DNA of 64,000 nucleotides. It comes from Meiothermus sp. (GTDB lineage: Bacteria > Deinococcota > Deinococci > Deinococcales > Thermaceae). Each line of letters starts with the position of its first letter. Within the stretch, counting starts at the first letter, position 1. The translations under genes and the position numbers were made by a program. The DNA lies in assembly GCF_026004055.1 (NCBI RefSeq), contig NZ_BPIJ01000003.1:282406-346405 (forward strand), read 5' to 3'. Of the stretch, positions 32,991 to 42,528 are shown in pieces. The notes beneath the pieces were generated by a model. It was not told where the DNA came from. It saw only the letters and a list, made by a program, of their open reading frames with translations, and made no database searches.

Positions 32991-33204
32991 CAAGGCCCCC
33001 ACCTTGGCGTGAAGGGCCAGGTGGGGTGGCTGACCTGGCCCTTCACGCAGCGGATTGGGGGCCTTGCCTGACACCCTCCCCCACCCTCCCTACGCGGTAG
33101 GGAGGGCGTTTTTAGGCCATCTCGGGGGCCGAAGTGGGATGGAATCTCTACATCGATGTATTCGGTGTGCGGTACATAACTTCGGAAATTTAGTTACCAG
33201 ACCA
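32991..33204 (+). mobile_element. Truncated MITE-like element, family C
   Basis: About 200 bases match the element at 42035-42367, ending in the same terminal repeat GTTACCAGACCA (33193-33204). The left terminal repeat is missing. Its start forms a very strong interrupted hairpin: CAAGGCCCCC (32991-33000) with GGGGGCCTTG (33057-33066), and inside it GCGTGAAGGGCCAGGT with its exact complement (33007-33048). Between 32780 and 32990 no gene or known repeat is visible. Confidence 0.65.
33084..33112 (+). terminator. Terminator-like hairpin inside the family C element
   Basis: CCCTCCCTA (33084-33092) and TAGGGAGGG (33098-33106) pair perfectly around CGCGG, followed by CGTTTTTA. The element may thus end transcription of the RodZ-like gene upstream. 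A shorter version occurs in the copy at 42 kb. Confidence 0.6.
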
Positions 33205-33205
33205 C

Positions 33206-33436
33206 TTAGAATCTTTTGTCCTGGACAAAACAGTGGCCGCCGGGAAACTCGAAACCCAAGCACCCGTGGCCCACGCCCCAGTGCGTAACATGCGTCTGTC
33301 AGGGAATGGCTTATGCCACAGCCACAACGTGGCTAACCTGGCCCAGACGCAACGCAGACAAGCGTGCCTCACCTCGGTGAGGCACGTCTGCTTGTCCCTT
33401 CTCGTTTTCGTGGGCGGCTACGTCTGTGAAGAGCGC
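33206..33436 (+). repeat. Interspersed repeat family B, copy 1
   Basis: About 230 bp nearly identical (about 95%) to the inverted copy at 40489-40730. It starts TTAGAATCTTTTGTCCTGGA and ends TGTGAAGAGCGC. The 3' half has a long stem-loop: GACAAGC, then GTGCCTCAC-CTCG-GTGAGGCAC, then GCTTGTC. It is joined directly to the family C element on its left. Confidence 0.7.
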
Positions 33437-33467
33437 ACCATGTGCCCGGCCTTATTTCTTTTAGTCC

Positions 33468-34052
33468 CTATCGCTTCAAGAAATTACCCAGCATCCGCAC
33501 TACATCGTCCACCACGTTGCCGTCGCGGTTTTGGTCGAGCAGCATGTTGACTAGGTTGAAGGCCTGGGGCTGTTGCTGCTGCATCTGCCCGGTGGCTTGC
33601 CCCAGCAGATCCAATAACCCCCCCATCCCTGCGCCTTGCTGACGGGTGGTTTTGCCCAAAGCCCCCATCACGATTGGGGCCAGCATCTCCAGCAGGCTCC
33701 CCACCTGGCCTGGGTTGATGCCCGCCGCCTGGCCGATCCCCTGTTGCACCACCGCCCGCCGATCGCCGAGCACGTGGCGCAAAATCCCGGCCCCTGGCCC
33801 CTGCTGGGCATGGCCCAAAAAGCCCATCAAATCGTCCAGAATGCTTCCGTCGTGGTCGCGGTCTAGGGCATGGGCCAGCGACTGGGCCCCCTGGGGGTCG
33901 GAAGCGCTGCGCTGCAAGCCCTGCAAGAGCGCGGGCAAGGCCATCCCAATCGCACTTTGCACCTGGGAATCCGAAGCCCCCAACTGGCCCGCCATTTGCC
34001 GGATGGTATTTTCGTTGAGGGCCGCGCCTAACAAATCCATGAGTCCTGCCAT
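33468..34052 (-). CDS. DUF937 family protein
   Basis: A 194-residue soluble protein of the DUF937 family (start MAGLMDLLGAALNENTIRQMA). It contains two similar acidic calcium-loop-like segments, LDRDHDGSILDDLMGFLG near residue 85 and LDQNRDGNVVDDVVRMLGNFL at the C-terminus, which resemble EF-hand or dockerin-type loops (DRDHDGS, DQNRDGN). The function is unknown. The ATG at 34052 is chosen for GGAGG just upstream. Confidence 0.82.
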   Translation of the reverse strand: MAGLMDLLGAALNENTIRQMAGQLGASDSQVQSAIGMALPALLQGLQRSASDPQGAQSLAHALDRDHDGSILDDLMGFLGHAQQGPGAGILRHVLGDRRAVVQQGIGQAAGINPGQVGSLLEMLAPIVMGALGKTTRQQGAGMGGLLDLLGQATGQMQQQQPQAFNLVNMLLDQNRDGNVVDDVVRMLGNFLKR

Positions 34053-34206
34053 TTTGACCTCCGGTTTCCACGGGCCATGCATGCAGATTCCTAGAAACCT
34101 CATAGAGTCTAGCAGCACCCTTTGCAGGAGATTTGTAGGGGGGCTGGCACCCATCGCGCCCTGTCTATCGGGATGCCTACATGCGGGCTCGCCCGCCATT
34201 ATGAGA

Positions 34207-34298
34207 GCGGTTCCCACGAATAGTCCCTCCAGCGATTTTTGCGGTAGGGACTACAATACGAGCCACCGCGTGGGCCCTTTTGGTGGGAATCGCAATGA
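34207..34298 (+). repeat. Interspersed repeat family A, diverged copy 3
   Basis: It keeps the flanks GCGGTTCCCACGAATA and GCCACCGCGTGGGC but has a different hairpin: TAGTCCCT (34221-34228) with AGGGACTA (34246-34253), a perfect 8-bp stem. The stem sequence differs from copy 1 on both arms in a compensating way. No gene is visible between 34053 and 34423. Confidence 0.5.
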
Positions 34299-34382
34299 GA
34301 AGACCTCTGGGCCCGCAAAGTCATCCAAAACAGCCCGGCCTCGGCTTGATGAGGCCCCCGGTAGGCAAGACCCAATTCCTGC

Positions 34383-34388
34383 TATACT
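34383..34388 (+). promoter_or_regulatory. -10 hexamer of rimO
   Basis: TATACT lies 35 bases before the ATG at 34424, giving a short leader with the ribosome site GGGAGA. The -35 region is weak. Confidence 0.4.
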
Positions 34389-34423
34389 CGAGCGCGTTGT
34401 CGCGGGAGCGCACGGGAGATGCA

Positions 34424-35800
<1,377 letters not shown>

Positions 35801-35950
35801 GCTGTACCCGGTTTGGCTTATGGAATCTTTTCAGGTCTGTCTGGACTTGAGCATTCGGCACAACCGGGAGAATGAACCCTCCGAAGACCTTCACAGGGGC
35901 CCTCGGCCTTTGATTTTCAGCTTTTGGCAGGTAGCAAAGCGGAGCCCGCT

Positions 35951-37288
35951 ATGTACATCGTAATTGCCGGCGGCGGCGAGATCGGCTCGCAGATTGCCAA
36001 GGCCCTGCACACCCAGCACGACCTGGTGGTGGTGGATACCAACCCCGAGGCCAAGGAGCGCCTGGGGGGCCTGGATGTACAGGTGGTGATCGGCAACGTG
36101 ACCGACCCCGAAATCCTGCGCGAGGCCAAGGTAGACCTTTGCCACACTTTTGTTGCCACCACCAACTGGGACGAGGTCAACCTGATCGCCTGTATGCTGG
36201 CCAAGGGACTGGGGGCCAAGGAAGTTTTGTGCTTTGTGGGAAAGCAGTCCTACGTGGACATCCTCACCGACCCCCGCACGGTGGAAATCCTGGGCACCCG
36301 CATTGACCAGGTCTTCTGGCCACAACGTTCGCTGGCCAAGGAAATTGTCGAGGTGATTCGAATCCCGGGCGCGGTGGATACCGAGGTGCTGGCCGGAGGG
36401 CGGCTGCGCTTTGTGGAGTATCAGGTGCGGGAGGGCGGCCCCTACGCTGGCAAGAAAATCGCGCTGCTGGACTGGCCAAGTGGTAGCTTCTTGGCCGGTA
36501 TCCTGCGGGAGGGGAAGTTTTATGCCGCGACCGACCCGGGTTTTGCCGAGCTTACCCTCGAGCCCGAAGACCGCATCTTCTTCATGACCACCCCCCAGGG
36601 CTTCGACGCCATCCAGGCCTGCTTTGCCCCCCGCGAGCGGGTGCGGCGGGTGATGGTAGTGGGGGGCGGGAATGTGGGCTACATGGTGACGCAGGAGCTT
36701 CTGAAGCATCGCCTCGAGGTCACCATCATCGACCACAACCCCGACCGCTGCGCCTGGCTGGCCGAGCACCTGCCGGGGGCGCTGGTGCTCGAGGGCGACG
36801 GCACCGACTTAGAGCTCCTGGAGTCGGAGGGCCTCGACCATGTGGATGTGATGGTGGCGGTCACCGAAAACGACGAGAAAAACCTGCTGGTCTCGCTCTT
36901 GGCCAAGCAGGTGGGGGTGGCCAAGGTGATTACCCGGGTCAACCGGGGCGAAAACCGCCGCCTCTTCGAGCATGTGGGCATCGACATCCCCCTCACCCCC
37001 CGCGCCGCCGCGGTGCGCGAGGTGGTGGACTGGATCGCACCCGACAACGTGGATCACCTGGCCCTGATCGAAGACCAGGTGGAGCTTTTGGAGTTCGAGG
37101 TGCCCCCCGATTTCCGCGAGACCCCTTTCGATAAGCTGCCCCTGCCCCAAGGAGCGGTGGCAGTGGCCCTCGAGCGCGGCACCAAGGTCTACCTGCGCTC
37201 CCCCATGCTGGCCGTTACGGCAGGTGACAAGCTCCTGGTACTCACCGACCGGCAGGTAGCCGATGAAGTCCTGGCCCAGGTTCGCTAA
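35951..37288 (+). CDS. trkA: Trk potassium uptake NAD-binding protein
   Basis: A 445-residue peripheral subunit with two RCK units. Each has a Rossmann motif: IVIAGGGEIGSQIAKAL (residue 3) and VMVVGGGNVGYMVTQEL (about 235), with acidic ribose-binding residues in VVDTNPEA and IIDHNPDR. RCK-C domains follow each (ending VYLRSPMLAVTAGDKLLVLT). NAD(H) binding gates the TrkH channel. The start ATG at 35951 has GGAG upstream. The stop is 26 bases inside the next gene, so trkA and trkH are tightly coupled. Confidence 0.93.
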   Translation: MYIVIAGGGEIGSQIAKALHTQHDLVVVDTNPEAKERLGGLDVQVVIGNVTDPEILREAKVDLCHTFVATTNWDEVNLIACMLAKGLGAKEVLCFVGKQSYVDILTDPRTVEILGTRIDQVFWPQRSLAKEIVEVIRIPGAVDTEVLAGGRLRFVEYQVREGGPYAGKKIALLDWPSGSFLAGILREGKFYAATDPGFAELTLEPEDRIFFMTTPQGFDAIQACFAPRERVRRVMVVGGGNVGYMVTQELLKHRLEVTIIDHNPDRCAWLAEHLPGALVLEGDGTDLELLESEGLDHVDVMVAVTENDEKNLLVSLLAKQVGVAKVITRVNRGENRRLFEHVGIDIPLTPRAAAVREVVDWIAPDNVDHLALIEDQVELLEFEVPPDFRETPFDKLPLPQGAVAVALERGTKVYLRSPMLAVTAGDKLLVLTDRQVADEVLAQVR

Positions 37289-38747
37289 AGCGGTACAGGC
37301 CAACCCCATCCCGGTTGCCACCTACATGACCGGGAGCGTGTATGTGGGTTTGGGGCTCATCATGGGGCTGCTGGGGCTGGCCGATGCCTTACTGGGAGAG
37401 GACGCTACGGGCTTCTTGGTAGGGGCGGCAATCGGGCTGGGTGGGGGGTTTGTGCTACGGCAGCTCGGCAGCCCGCAAGCCGAGCCGCGCCGGGCCGAAG
37501 CCCTGCTCACGGTAGCCGGGCTGTGGATTATGGTGCCCATCCTGGGGGCCATCCCGTACTGGATTTCGGGGGGCCTTGGCTACCTGGACGCGCTCTTTGA
37601 GGCCACCTCGGGCTTCAGCACCACCGGGGCCACCATTCTGGCCGACTTCTCGCAGTTCAGCTATGGGCTATTTTTCTGGCGCAGCCTGAGCCAGTGGTTC
37701 GGCGGGATGGGCATCCTGCTCCTCTTTATTGTGGTCTTGCCCCACCTGGCCCTGGCCGGACGGCAAATGTTTTTTGCCGAGACCACCGGCGTGCAAAAAC
37801 AGCAGCTCACCCCCAAGCTGCGCCAGACCGCCCACTACATCCTGCGGGTCTATCTGCTGCTCACCTTGCTCACCCTGACCGCCTACCTGCTCACCGGCGT
37901 GCCGGTGTTCGAAGCCTTGTGCAACACCCTCTCGAGCGTCTCCGCCGGGGGCTTCAGCCCCAATCCCCAGAGTTTTGCCGCCTATGCTCCCCTGACGCAG
38001 TGGATAGCCGCCTTCGTGATGTTCCTGACCGGGGTCAACCTGCTGCTCCAGTACCGGGCCATTTTTGGCCGCGAGTATGCCGCACCGCTGCGCGACCCCG
38101 AGTTTCGCGCCTACGCCCTGATTGTGTTTGTGGTGGCACTGGTCATGGCTGGGGTTCTGTTCGTTCGCCACGACTACACGCTAGAACCCGCTCTGCGCCA
38201 TGCCTTCTTCCAAACTGCCTCCATCATCACCGGCACCGGCTTTGCCTCGGCCGACTTCGCGCAGTGGGTGGTGCCCGCCCAGACCCTCCTGATCATGCTG
38301 ATGTTTGTTGGCGGCAGCGCCGGCAGTGTAGGGGGTAGCATCAAGGTCATTCGTTGGCTGGTGATTGGCTCGCTGGTGCGGCGGGAGTTGCAGCGGGCCC
38401 TGCACCCCCAGGCGGTGCTGCCCTTGCGGGTAGGCAACAAAAATGTCGGCGAGGATATCCTGCGCTCGGTCTCGGCCTTCATCACTCTGTATGTGGGCTT
38501 GTTTGCCCTGGGGGCCCTGGTGATGGGGGTGCTGGAAGAAGACTTTGTAATAGCCTTTACCGCCTCGGCGGCAGCCATCGGCAACGTGGGGCCGGGGCTA
38601 GGGGCCGTGGGGCCGATGGCACATTATGGCGAGCTGCATCCCATCTCCAAGGCGGTGATGATTTTTCAGATGTGGGCCGGACGTATCGAGCTGATTGCGG
38701 TGTTCTCGCTCTTCACCCCCGAGCTTTGGCGTCGGCTGCGGGCCTGA
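37263..38747 (+). CDS. trkH: TrkH-type potassium uptake channel subunit 1
   Basis: A 494-residue membrane protein with four pore repeats. The filter-like loops are SGFSTTGAT (about residue 120), SSVSAGGFSPN (about 225), ITGTGFASADF (about 325) and AIGNVGPGLG (about 440). It overlaps the end of trkA by 26 bases. With TrkA it forms a K+ transporter driven by ion gradients. It shares about half its residues with the next gene. Confidence 0.92.
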   Translation: MKSWPRFAKAVQANPIPVATYMTGSVYVGLGLIMGLLGLADALLGEDATGFLVGAAIGLGGGFVLRQLGSPQAEPRRAEALLTVAGLWIMVPILGAIPYWISGGLGYLDALFEATSGFSTTGATILADFSQFSYGLFFWRSLSQWFGGMGILLLFIVVLPHLALAGRQMFFAETTGVQKQQLTPKLRQTAHYILRVYLLLTLLTLTAYLLTGVPVFEALCNTLSSVSAGGFSPNPQSFAAYAPLTQWIAAFVMFLTGVNLLLQYRAIFGREYAAPLRDPEFRAYALIVFVVALVMAGVLFVRHDYTLEPALRHAFFQTASIITGTGFASADFAQWVVPAQTLLIMLMFVGGSAGSVGGSIKVIRWLVIGSLVRRELQRALHPQAVLPLRVGNKNVGEDILRSVSAFITLYVGLFALGALVMGVLEEDFVIAFTASAAAIGNVGPGLGAVGPMAHYGELHPISKAVMIFQMWAGRIELIAVFSLFTPELWRRLRA

Positions 38748-38931
38748 GACCTCCTATGAAGTCTCAGCAACTAACACCCAACAAAGCGTGGTGCCCTTGC
38801 AAGCTTGAGACAAAACCCAAGGGAAAGCATTTCAAAAACGCACGAGAAGCTCAAAATTTTCCGAACTGCTTCGGTGCATGGGTCAGTTTGCAGCCTCGAG
38901 GAAAGAGAATACGAAGGATATGGGCGGAACA

Positions 38932-40419
38932 ATGAAAACAAAAGCGAAACCCTGGCTACTGGAAAACCTGCGCTTTGCCTACTACTTCCTGGGCGTGGTG
39001 TATCTGGCTCTGGGCCTGGTGATGCTGGGGCTGGAAGTCCTCTCGCTGGTGCTTCGGGAGTCGCCCTGGGGTTTCCTGACCGGTGCAGTGGTGGGTCTGG
39101 GGTTGGGCGGTTGGTTTCGCCGACTGGGCGACCCCAAACACGAGCCGGGCCGGGCCGAGGCGCTCCTCTCCATTGCCTTGATCTGGCTGCTGGTGCCCGC
39201 GCTGGGGGCCATTCCCTTCTGGATTTCCGGTGGAATGTCCTACCTGGACGCGCTGTTCGAGGCCATGTCGGGCTTCACCACCACCGGGGCCACCGCCCTG
39301 GCCGATTTTTCCCAGTTTGGCTACAGCCTGTTCTTCTGGCGCAGCCTGATGCAGTGGTTTGGCGGGGTGGGCATCCTGGTACTGCTCACCGCCCTGCTGG
39401 CCCATCTGGCCGTAGCGGGCCGCCAGCTTTTCATCACCGAGAGCACCGGCGTACAAAAAGAACCCTTCACCCCCCGGCTGCGCACCGCCGCCCAGAGCAT
39501 CCTCAAGGTGTACACCGCACTCACCCTGGCCGCTGCGGTGTGTTACTGGTTGGCCGGCATCCCCTGGTTCGAAGCCGTCTGCAACGCCCTCACCACCCTA
39601 CCTGCAGCGGGGTTTAGCCCCAACCCGCGCAGCTTTGAGCAGTACAGTCCGCTGGCGCAGTGGTTCGGCACCTTATTTATGTTTCTAGCCGGCGCGGGGT
39701 TTGTTTTGCAGTATCGGCTCTTCTTTTCGCGCGACCCCAGGCCGCTTTTGCAGGACGTAGAGCTGCGGGTCTATAGCCTGATTGTGCTGGTATTTAGCCT
39801 GGCCCTGGCCGCTTTCTTGATGACCCACCACGCCCCGAACATGAACTATAGCTGGGGCGATGCCCTGCGCCATGCTTTCTTCAACGTGACCTCCATCATC
39901 TCCACCACCGGCTACGCCAGCGCCGACTTTGCCCTGTGGGTTCCGGCGGCTCAGGCCATTCTGGTTGCGGCCATGTTTGTGGGGGGCTGTGCGGGGTCTG
40001 GTGCGGGTGGCATCAAGGTGATCCGGCTGCTGGTGGTGGGGGCCATTGTACGGCGGGAGCTGATTCGCTCGCTGCACCCCCAGGCCATCATCACCCTGCG
40101 CCTGGGCCACAAAACCCTGGGGGAGGACGTGATGCGCTCGGTGGCTGCTTTCATCACCCTGTATGTGGCCCTGATGGCCGCCGGAGCCCTGCTGATTTCG
40201 CTGCTCGAGAACAACTTTGTGGTGGGTCTGACCGCCAGCGCCCAGGCCATCGGCAATATCGGGCCCGGCCTAGGAGAAGTGGGGCCTATGGGCAGCTACG
40301 CCGGGCTCGAGCCCCTCTCCAAGGTCATCCTGATTTTCCAGATGTGGGCCGGACGCATCGAGCTAATCCCGGTGTTTTTGTTGTTTACTCCGGAGCTGTG
40401 GAAAAAGCTACGGGGCTAA
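38932..40419 (+). CDS. TrkH-type potassium uptake channel subunit 2
   Basis: A 495-residue paralogue of the preceding protein with the same four loops: SGFTTTGAT, TTLPAAGFSPN, ISTTGYASADF and AIGNIGPGLG. In the third loop the Gly before Tyr is kept (TTGY instead of GTGF). It starts 184 bases after the first trkH, with its own weak ribosome site (GGCGGAAC). Both channel subunits presumably share the single TrkA. An in-frame ATG at 38920 is an alternative start. Confidence 0.88.
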   Translation: MKTKAKPWLLENLRFAYYFLGVVYLALGLVMLGLEVLSLVLRESPWGFLTGAVVGLGLGGWFRRLGDPKHEPGRAEALLSIALIWLLVPALGAIPFWISGGMSYLDALFEAMSGFTTTGATALADFSQFGYSLFFWRSLMQWFGGVGILVLLTALLAHLAVAGRQLFITESTGVQKEPFTPRLRTAAQSILKVYTALTLAAAVCYWLAGIPWFEAVCNALTTLPAAGFSPNPRSFEQYSPLAQWFGTLFMFLAGAGFVLQYRLFFSRDPRPLLQDVELRVYSLIVLVFSLALAAFLMTHHAPNMNYSWGDALRHAFFNVTSIISTTGYASADFALWVPAAQAILVAAMFVGGCAGSGAGGIKVIRLLVVGAIVRRELIRSLHPQAIITLRLGHKTLGEDVMRSVAAFITLYVALMAAGALLISLLENNFVVGLTASAQAIGNIGPGLGEVGPMGSYAGLEPLSKVILIFQMWAGRIELIPVFLLFTPELWKKLRG

Positions 40420-40488
40420 AAAGGTCAAGGGTAGAGGGCCGTGTGGATACTAACGGCGTGGCTTTCGTCGTTCAGCTTTTGGCCTACA

Positions 40489-40730
40489 GCGCTCTCCACA
40501 GACGTGGCCACCCACGAAAACGAGAAGTGACAAGCAGACGTGTCTCACCGAGGTGAGGCACGCTTGTCTGCGTTGCGTCTGGGCCAGGTTAGCCACGTTG
40601 TGGCTATGGCATAAGCCATTCCCTGGCAGACGCATGTTACGCACTGGGGCGTGGGCCGGGCCCGGCCCACGGGTGCTTGGGTTTCGAGTTTCCCGGCGGC
40701 CACTGTTCTATCCAGGACAAAAGATTCTTA
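40489..40730 (-). repeat. Interspersed repeat family B, copy 2 (inverted)
   Basis: The reverse complement matches 33206-33436 with only scattered differences and a 13-base insertion in the middle (GGGCCCGGCCCAC type palindrome near 40660). The left end GCGCTCTCCACA is echoed as TGTGAAGAGCGC at 40749-40760 just beyond the right end. No gene lies between 40420 and 40777. Confidence 0.7.
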
Positions 40731-40764
40731 CCCGATGGCTCGATATTTGTGAAGAGCGCTCTAG

Positions 40765-40770
40765 TAAACT
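40765..40770 (+). promoter_or_regulatory. -10 hexamer of luxS
   Basis: TAAACT lies 7 bases before the ATG at 40778 and just after the right edge of a family B repeat, with no Shine-Dalgarno. The luxS transcript should be leaderless. Confidence 0.45.
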
Positions 40771-40777
40771 GAAGTAG

Positions 40778-41254
40778 ATGTCCAAGCCACCCATCCCAGA
40801 ATCGTTTCGCCTCGACCACAAAAAAGTGCGGGCGCCCTACGTGCGGCTGGCGGGGGTGAAGGAAACCCCCAAAGGCGACCGGATCGAGAAGTACGACCTG
40901 CGTCTGGCCCAGCCCAACCAGGAAGCCCTCGAGACCGGCACCGTTCACACCCTCGAGCACCTCCTGGCCACCTATATCCGCAGTCACCTGGAGGGCGTGG
41001 TGGACATCTCGCCCATGGGCTGCCGCACCGGCTTTTACATGGTGGTGCTGGGGGAACCAGGCCCCCAGAAGGTACTGGAGGCTTTCCGGGAAACCCTGAA
41101 GGACGTGGCGAACCATACCGAAGCGGTACCGGGGGTGAGCGAGCTCGAGTGCGGCAACTACCGTGACCACGACCCCCCAGGGGCCAGAGCCTGGGCCCAG
41201 CGGGTATTGGAAACGGGCTTACACATCCAGGAAACCCTCGAGATTGCCGAGTAA
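40778..41254 (+). CDS. luxS: S-ribosylhomocysteine lyase
   Basis: LuxS splits S-ribosylhomocysteine to homocysteine and the precursor of autoinducer 2. The 158-residue protein has the metal motif HTLEH (His57, Glu60, His61), the catalytic Cys82 in PMGCRTGFY and the third metal ligand Cys125 in LECGNYRDHD. Length is normal. The next gene encodes the nucleosidase MtnN that makes its substrate, so the pair forms the LuxS branch of the activated methyl cycle. Confidence 0.95.
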   Translation: MSKPPIPESFRLDHKKVRAPYVRLAGVKETPKGDRIEKYDLRLAQPNQEALETGTVHTLEHLLATYIRSHLEGVVDISPMGCRTGFYMVVLGEPGPQKVLEAFRETLKDVANHTEAVPGVSELECGNYRDHDPPGARAWAQRVLETGLHIQETLEIAE

Positions 41255-41336
41255 CCCTGCTGCGTCCCTGTTCACATCGCCCATGATTCCGGCATTGCCC
41301 CGCACTTCGGCGCTGGATGTTCGCCCAGGTGAATGC

Positions 41337-41342
41337 TAGGCT
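41337..41342 (+). promoter_or_regulatory. -10 hexamer of mtnN
   Basis: TAGGCT lies 8 bases before the ATG at 41351, the same hexamer as before the CHAD gene, with no Shine-Dalgarno. Confidence 0.4.
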
Positions 41343-41350
41343 AACCTGGT

Positions 41351-42034
41351 ATGCCCATGGTCGCCCTTTTTGCTGCCGAAGGCGCCGAAGTCCAAGCGCT
41401 GCGCCGAAAACTCAGTTTGCACGAGGCCGTGGATGGCCCCTGGAACATTCACCAGGGGGAGCTGGGGCGCTATCCGGTGGTGCTCATCGAGACTGGGGTC
41501 GGCAAAGCCGCCGCCGCGGCAGCAGTGGCCTATGCCAAGGTTCGCTTCAACCCGGCGCAGGCCTTTTGGGTGGGCGTGGCCGGCGCCCTCAACCCCGACC
41601 TCAAAACCCTCGATCTGATCCTGGCCCAGGATGCCGTGCAGTACGACGTAGACATTACGGCCTTTGGCCGCGCTCCGGGCGAGCTGGCTACCGGCGAGCG
41701 CTTTATTCCCGCCGATGCTGGGCTCACCTCCAAGGTTTTACGCACGGCTCTGGCGATGGGCCTGCCCATCTACCTGGGGCGCATTGCCAGCGCCGACCGT
41801 TTTCTGGCCCACCGCAGCGAGGCCGAAGAGGTGCGCCGGATATTTGCCGCCGACGCCGTTGAAATGGAAGGGGCTGCTGCCTTATGGGCCGCCAAACGCA
41901 TGGGTATGCCGATGGCCCTGCTGCGGGCCATTACCGACCAGGCCGGCAGCGAAGCCCCTCTCGCCTTCGAAACTTTTTTGGAAAGCGCCTCGGAACGCCT
42001 GGCCGGTCTGATTGGTCAGGTGTTGAGCAGTTAG
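41351..42034 (+). CDS. mtnN: MTA/SAH nucleosidase
   Basis: It hydrolyses the glycosidic bond of 5'-methylthioadenosine and S-adenosylhomocysteine. The 227-residue protein has ALFAAEGAEV (catalytic-type Glu near 10), LIETGVGKAAAAAAV, VGVAGALNPDL and the nucleoside-binding block VEMEGAA near 173, followed by AITDQAG with the catalytic Asp. It follows luxS by 96 bases and feeds it. Its TAG stop lies within the 5-bp duplication (GTTAG) that flanks a MITE-like element. Confidence 0.93.
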   Translation: MPMVALFAAEGAEVQALRRKLSLHEAVDGPWNIHQGELGRYPVVLIETGVGKAAAAAAVAYAKVRFNPAQAFWVGVAGALNPDLKTLDLILAQDAVQYDVDITAFGRAPGELATGERFIPADAGLTSKVLRTALAMGLPIYLGRIASADRFLAHRSEAEEVRRIFAADAVEMEGAAALWAAKRMGMPMALLRAITDQAGSEAPLAFETFLESASERLAGLIGQVLSS

Positions 42035-42367
42035 TGGTCTGGTAACAAAATACACAGTATGGGGTTTAGCCTTCAGAACGCGCCGAACCTCGTCAACCTG
42101 GGCCTTCGGTGCCTTGCCTGTAGGGTCATGCAAAAAGCACCCCACCCCGCTTCGCCCCTTCCCTCCCCTACTGCGTAGGGGAGGCCAGGTGGGGTGGCTG
42201 ACCGGGCCCTTCACAGAGCAGATTGGGGGCCTTGCCGGATACCCTCCCCCACCCTCCGCGGTAGGGAGGGCGTTTTTGGCCATCTCGGGGGCCGAAGTGG
42301 GATGGAATCTCTACAACGATGTATTCGGTGTGCGGTACATAACTTCGGAAATTTAGTTACCAGACCA
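42035..42367. mobile_element. Complete MITE-like element, family C, with target duplication
   Basis: The ends are TGGTCTGGTAAC (42035-42046) and the exact complement GTTACCAGACCA (42356-42367). Both sides carry GTTAG (42030-42034 and 42368-42372), a 5-bp target-site duplication. The 333-bp interior has no ORF of coding character and includes two hairpins near 42170 and 42255. It is the most complete member in the window. The rest of the gap to 42528 holds the prs promoter. Confidence 0.8.
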
Positions 42368-42464
42368 GTTAGCCACAAATCTGACCAATCGGGGTCAACG
42401 AAGGCTCCCTCGTTTTCTGGAGGGCGCAACCTGGAGGCCCTGTGATGCTGGCTGGGTGCCCAAG

Positions 42465-42470
42465 TATACT
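42465..42470 (+). promoter_or_regulatory. -10 hexamer of prs
   Basis: TATACT, about 58 bases before the prs ATG. Unlike most genes here, prs has a leader and a strong ribosome site (GGAGGTAGC before ATG). Confidence 0.4.
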
Positions 42471-42528
42471 GGGGGTATCAAAGTGAGTCCGTTGGGTTGG
42501 CAGTGGTACGGGTACTGGAGGAGGTAGC

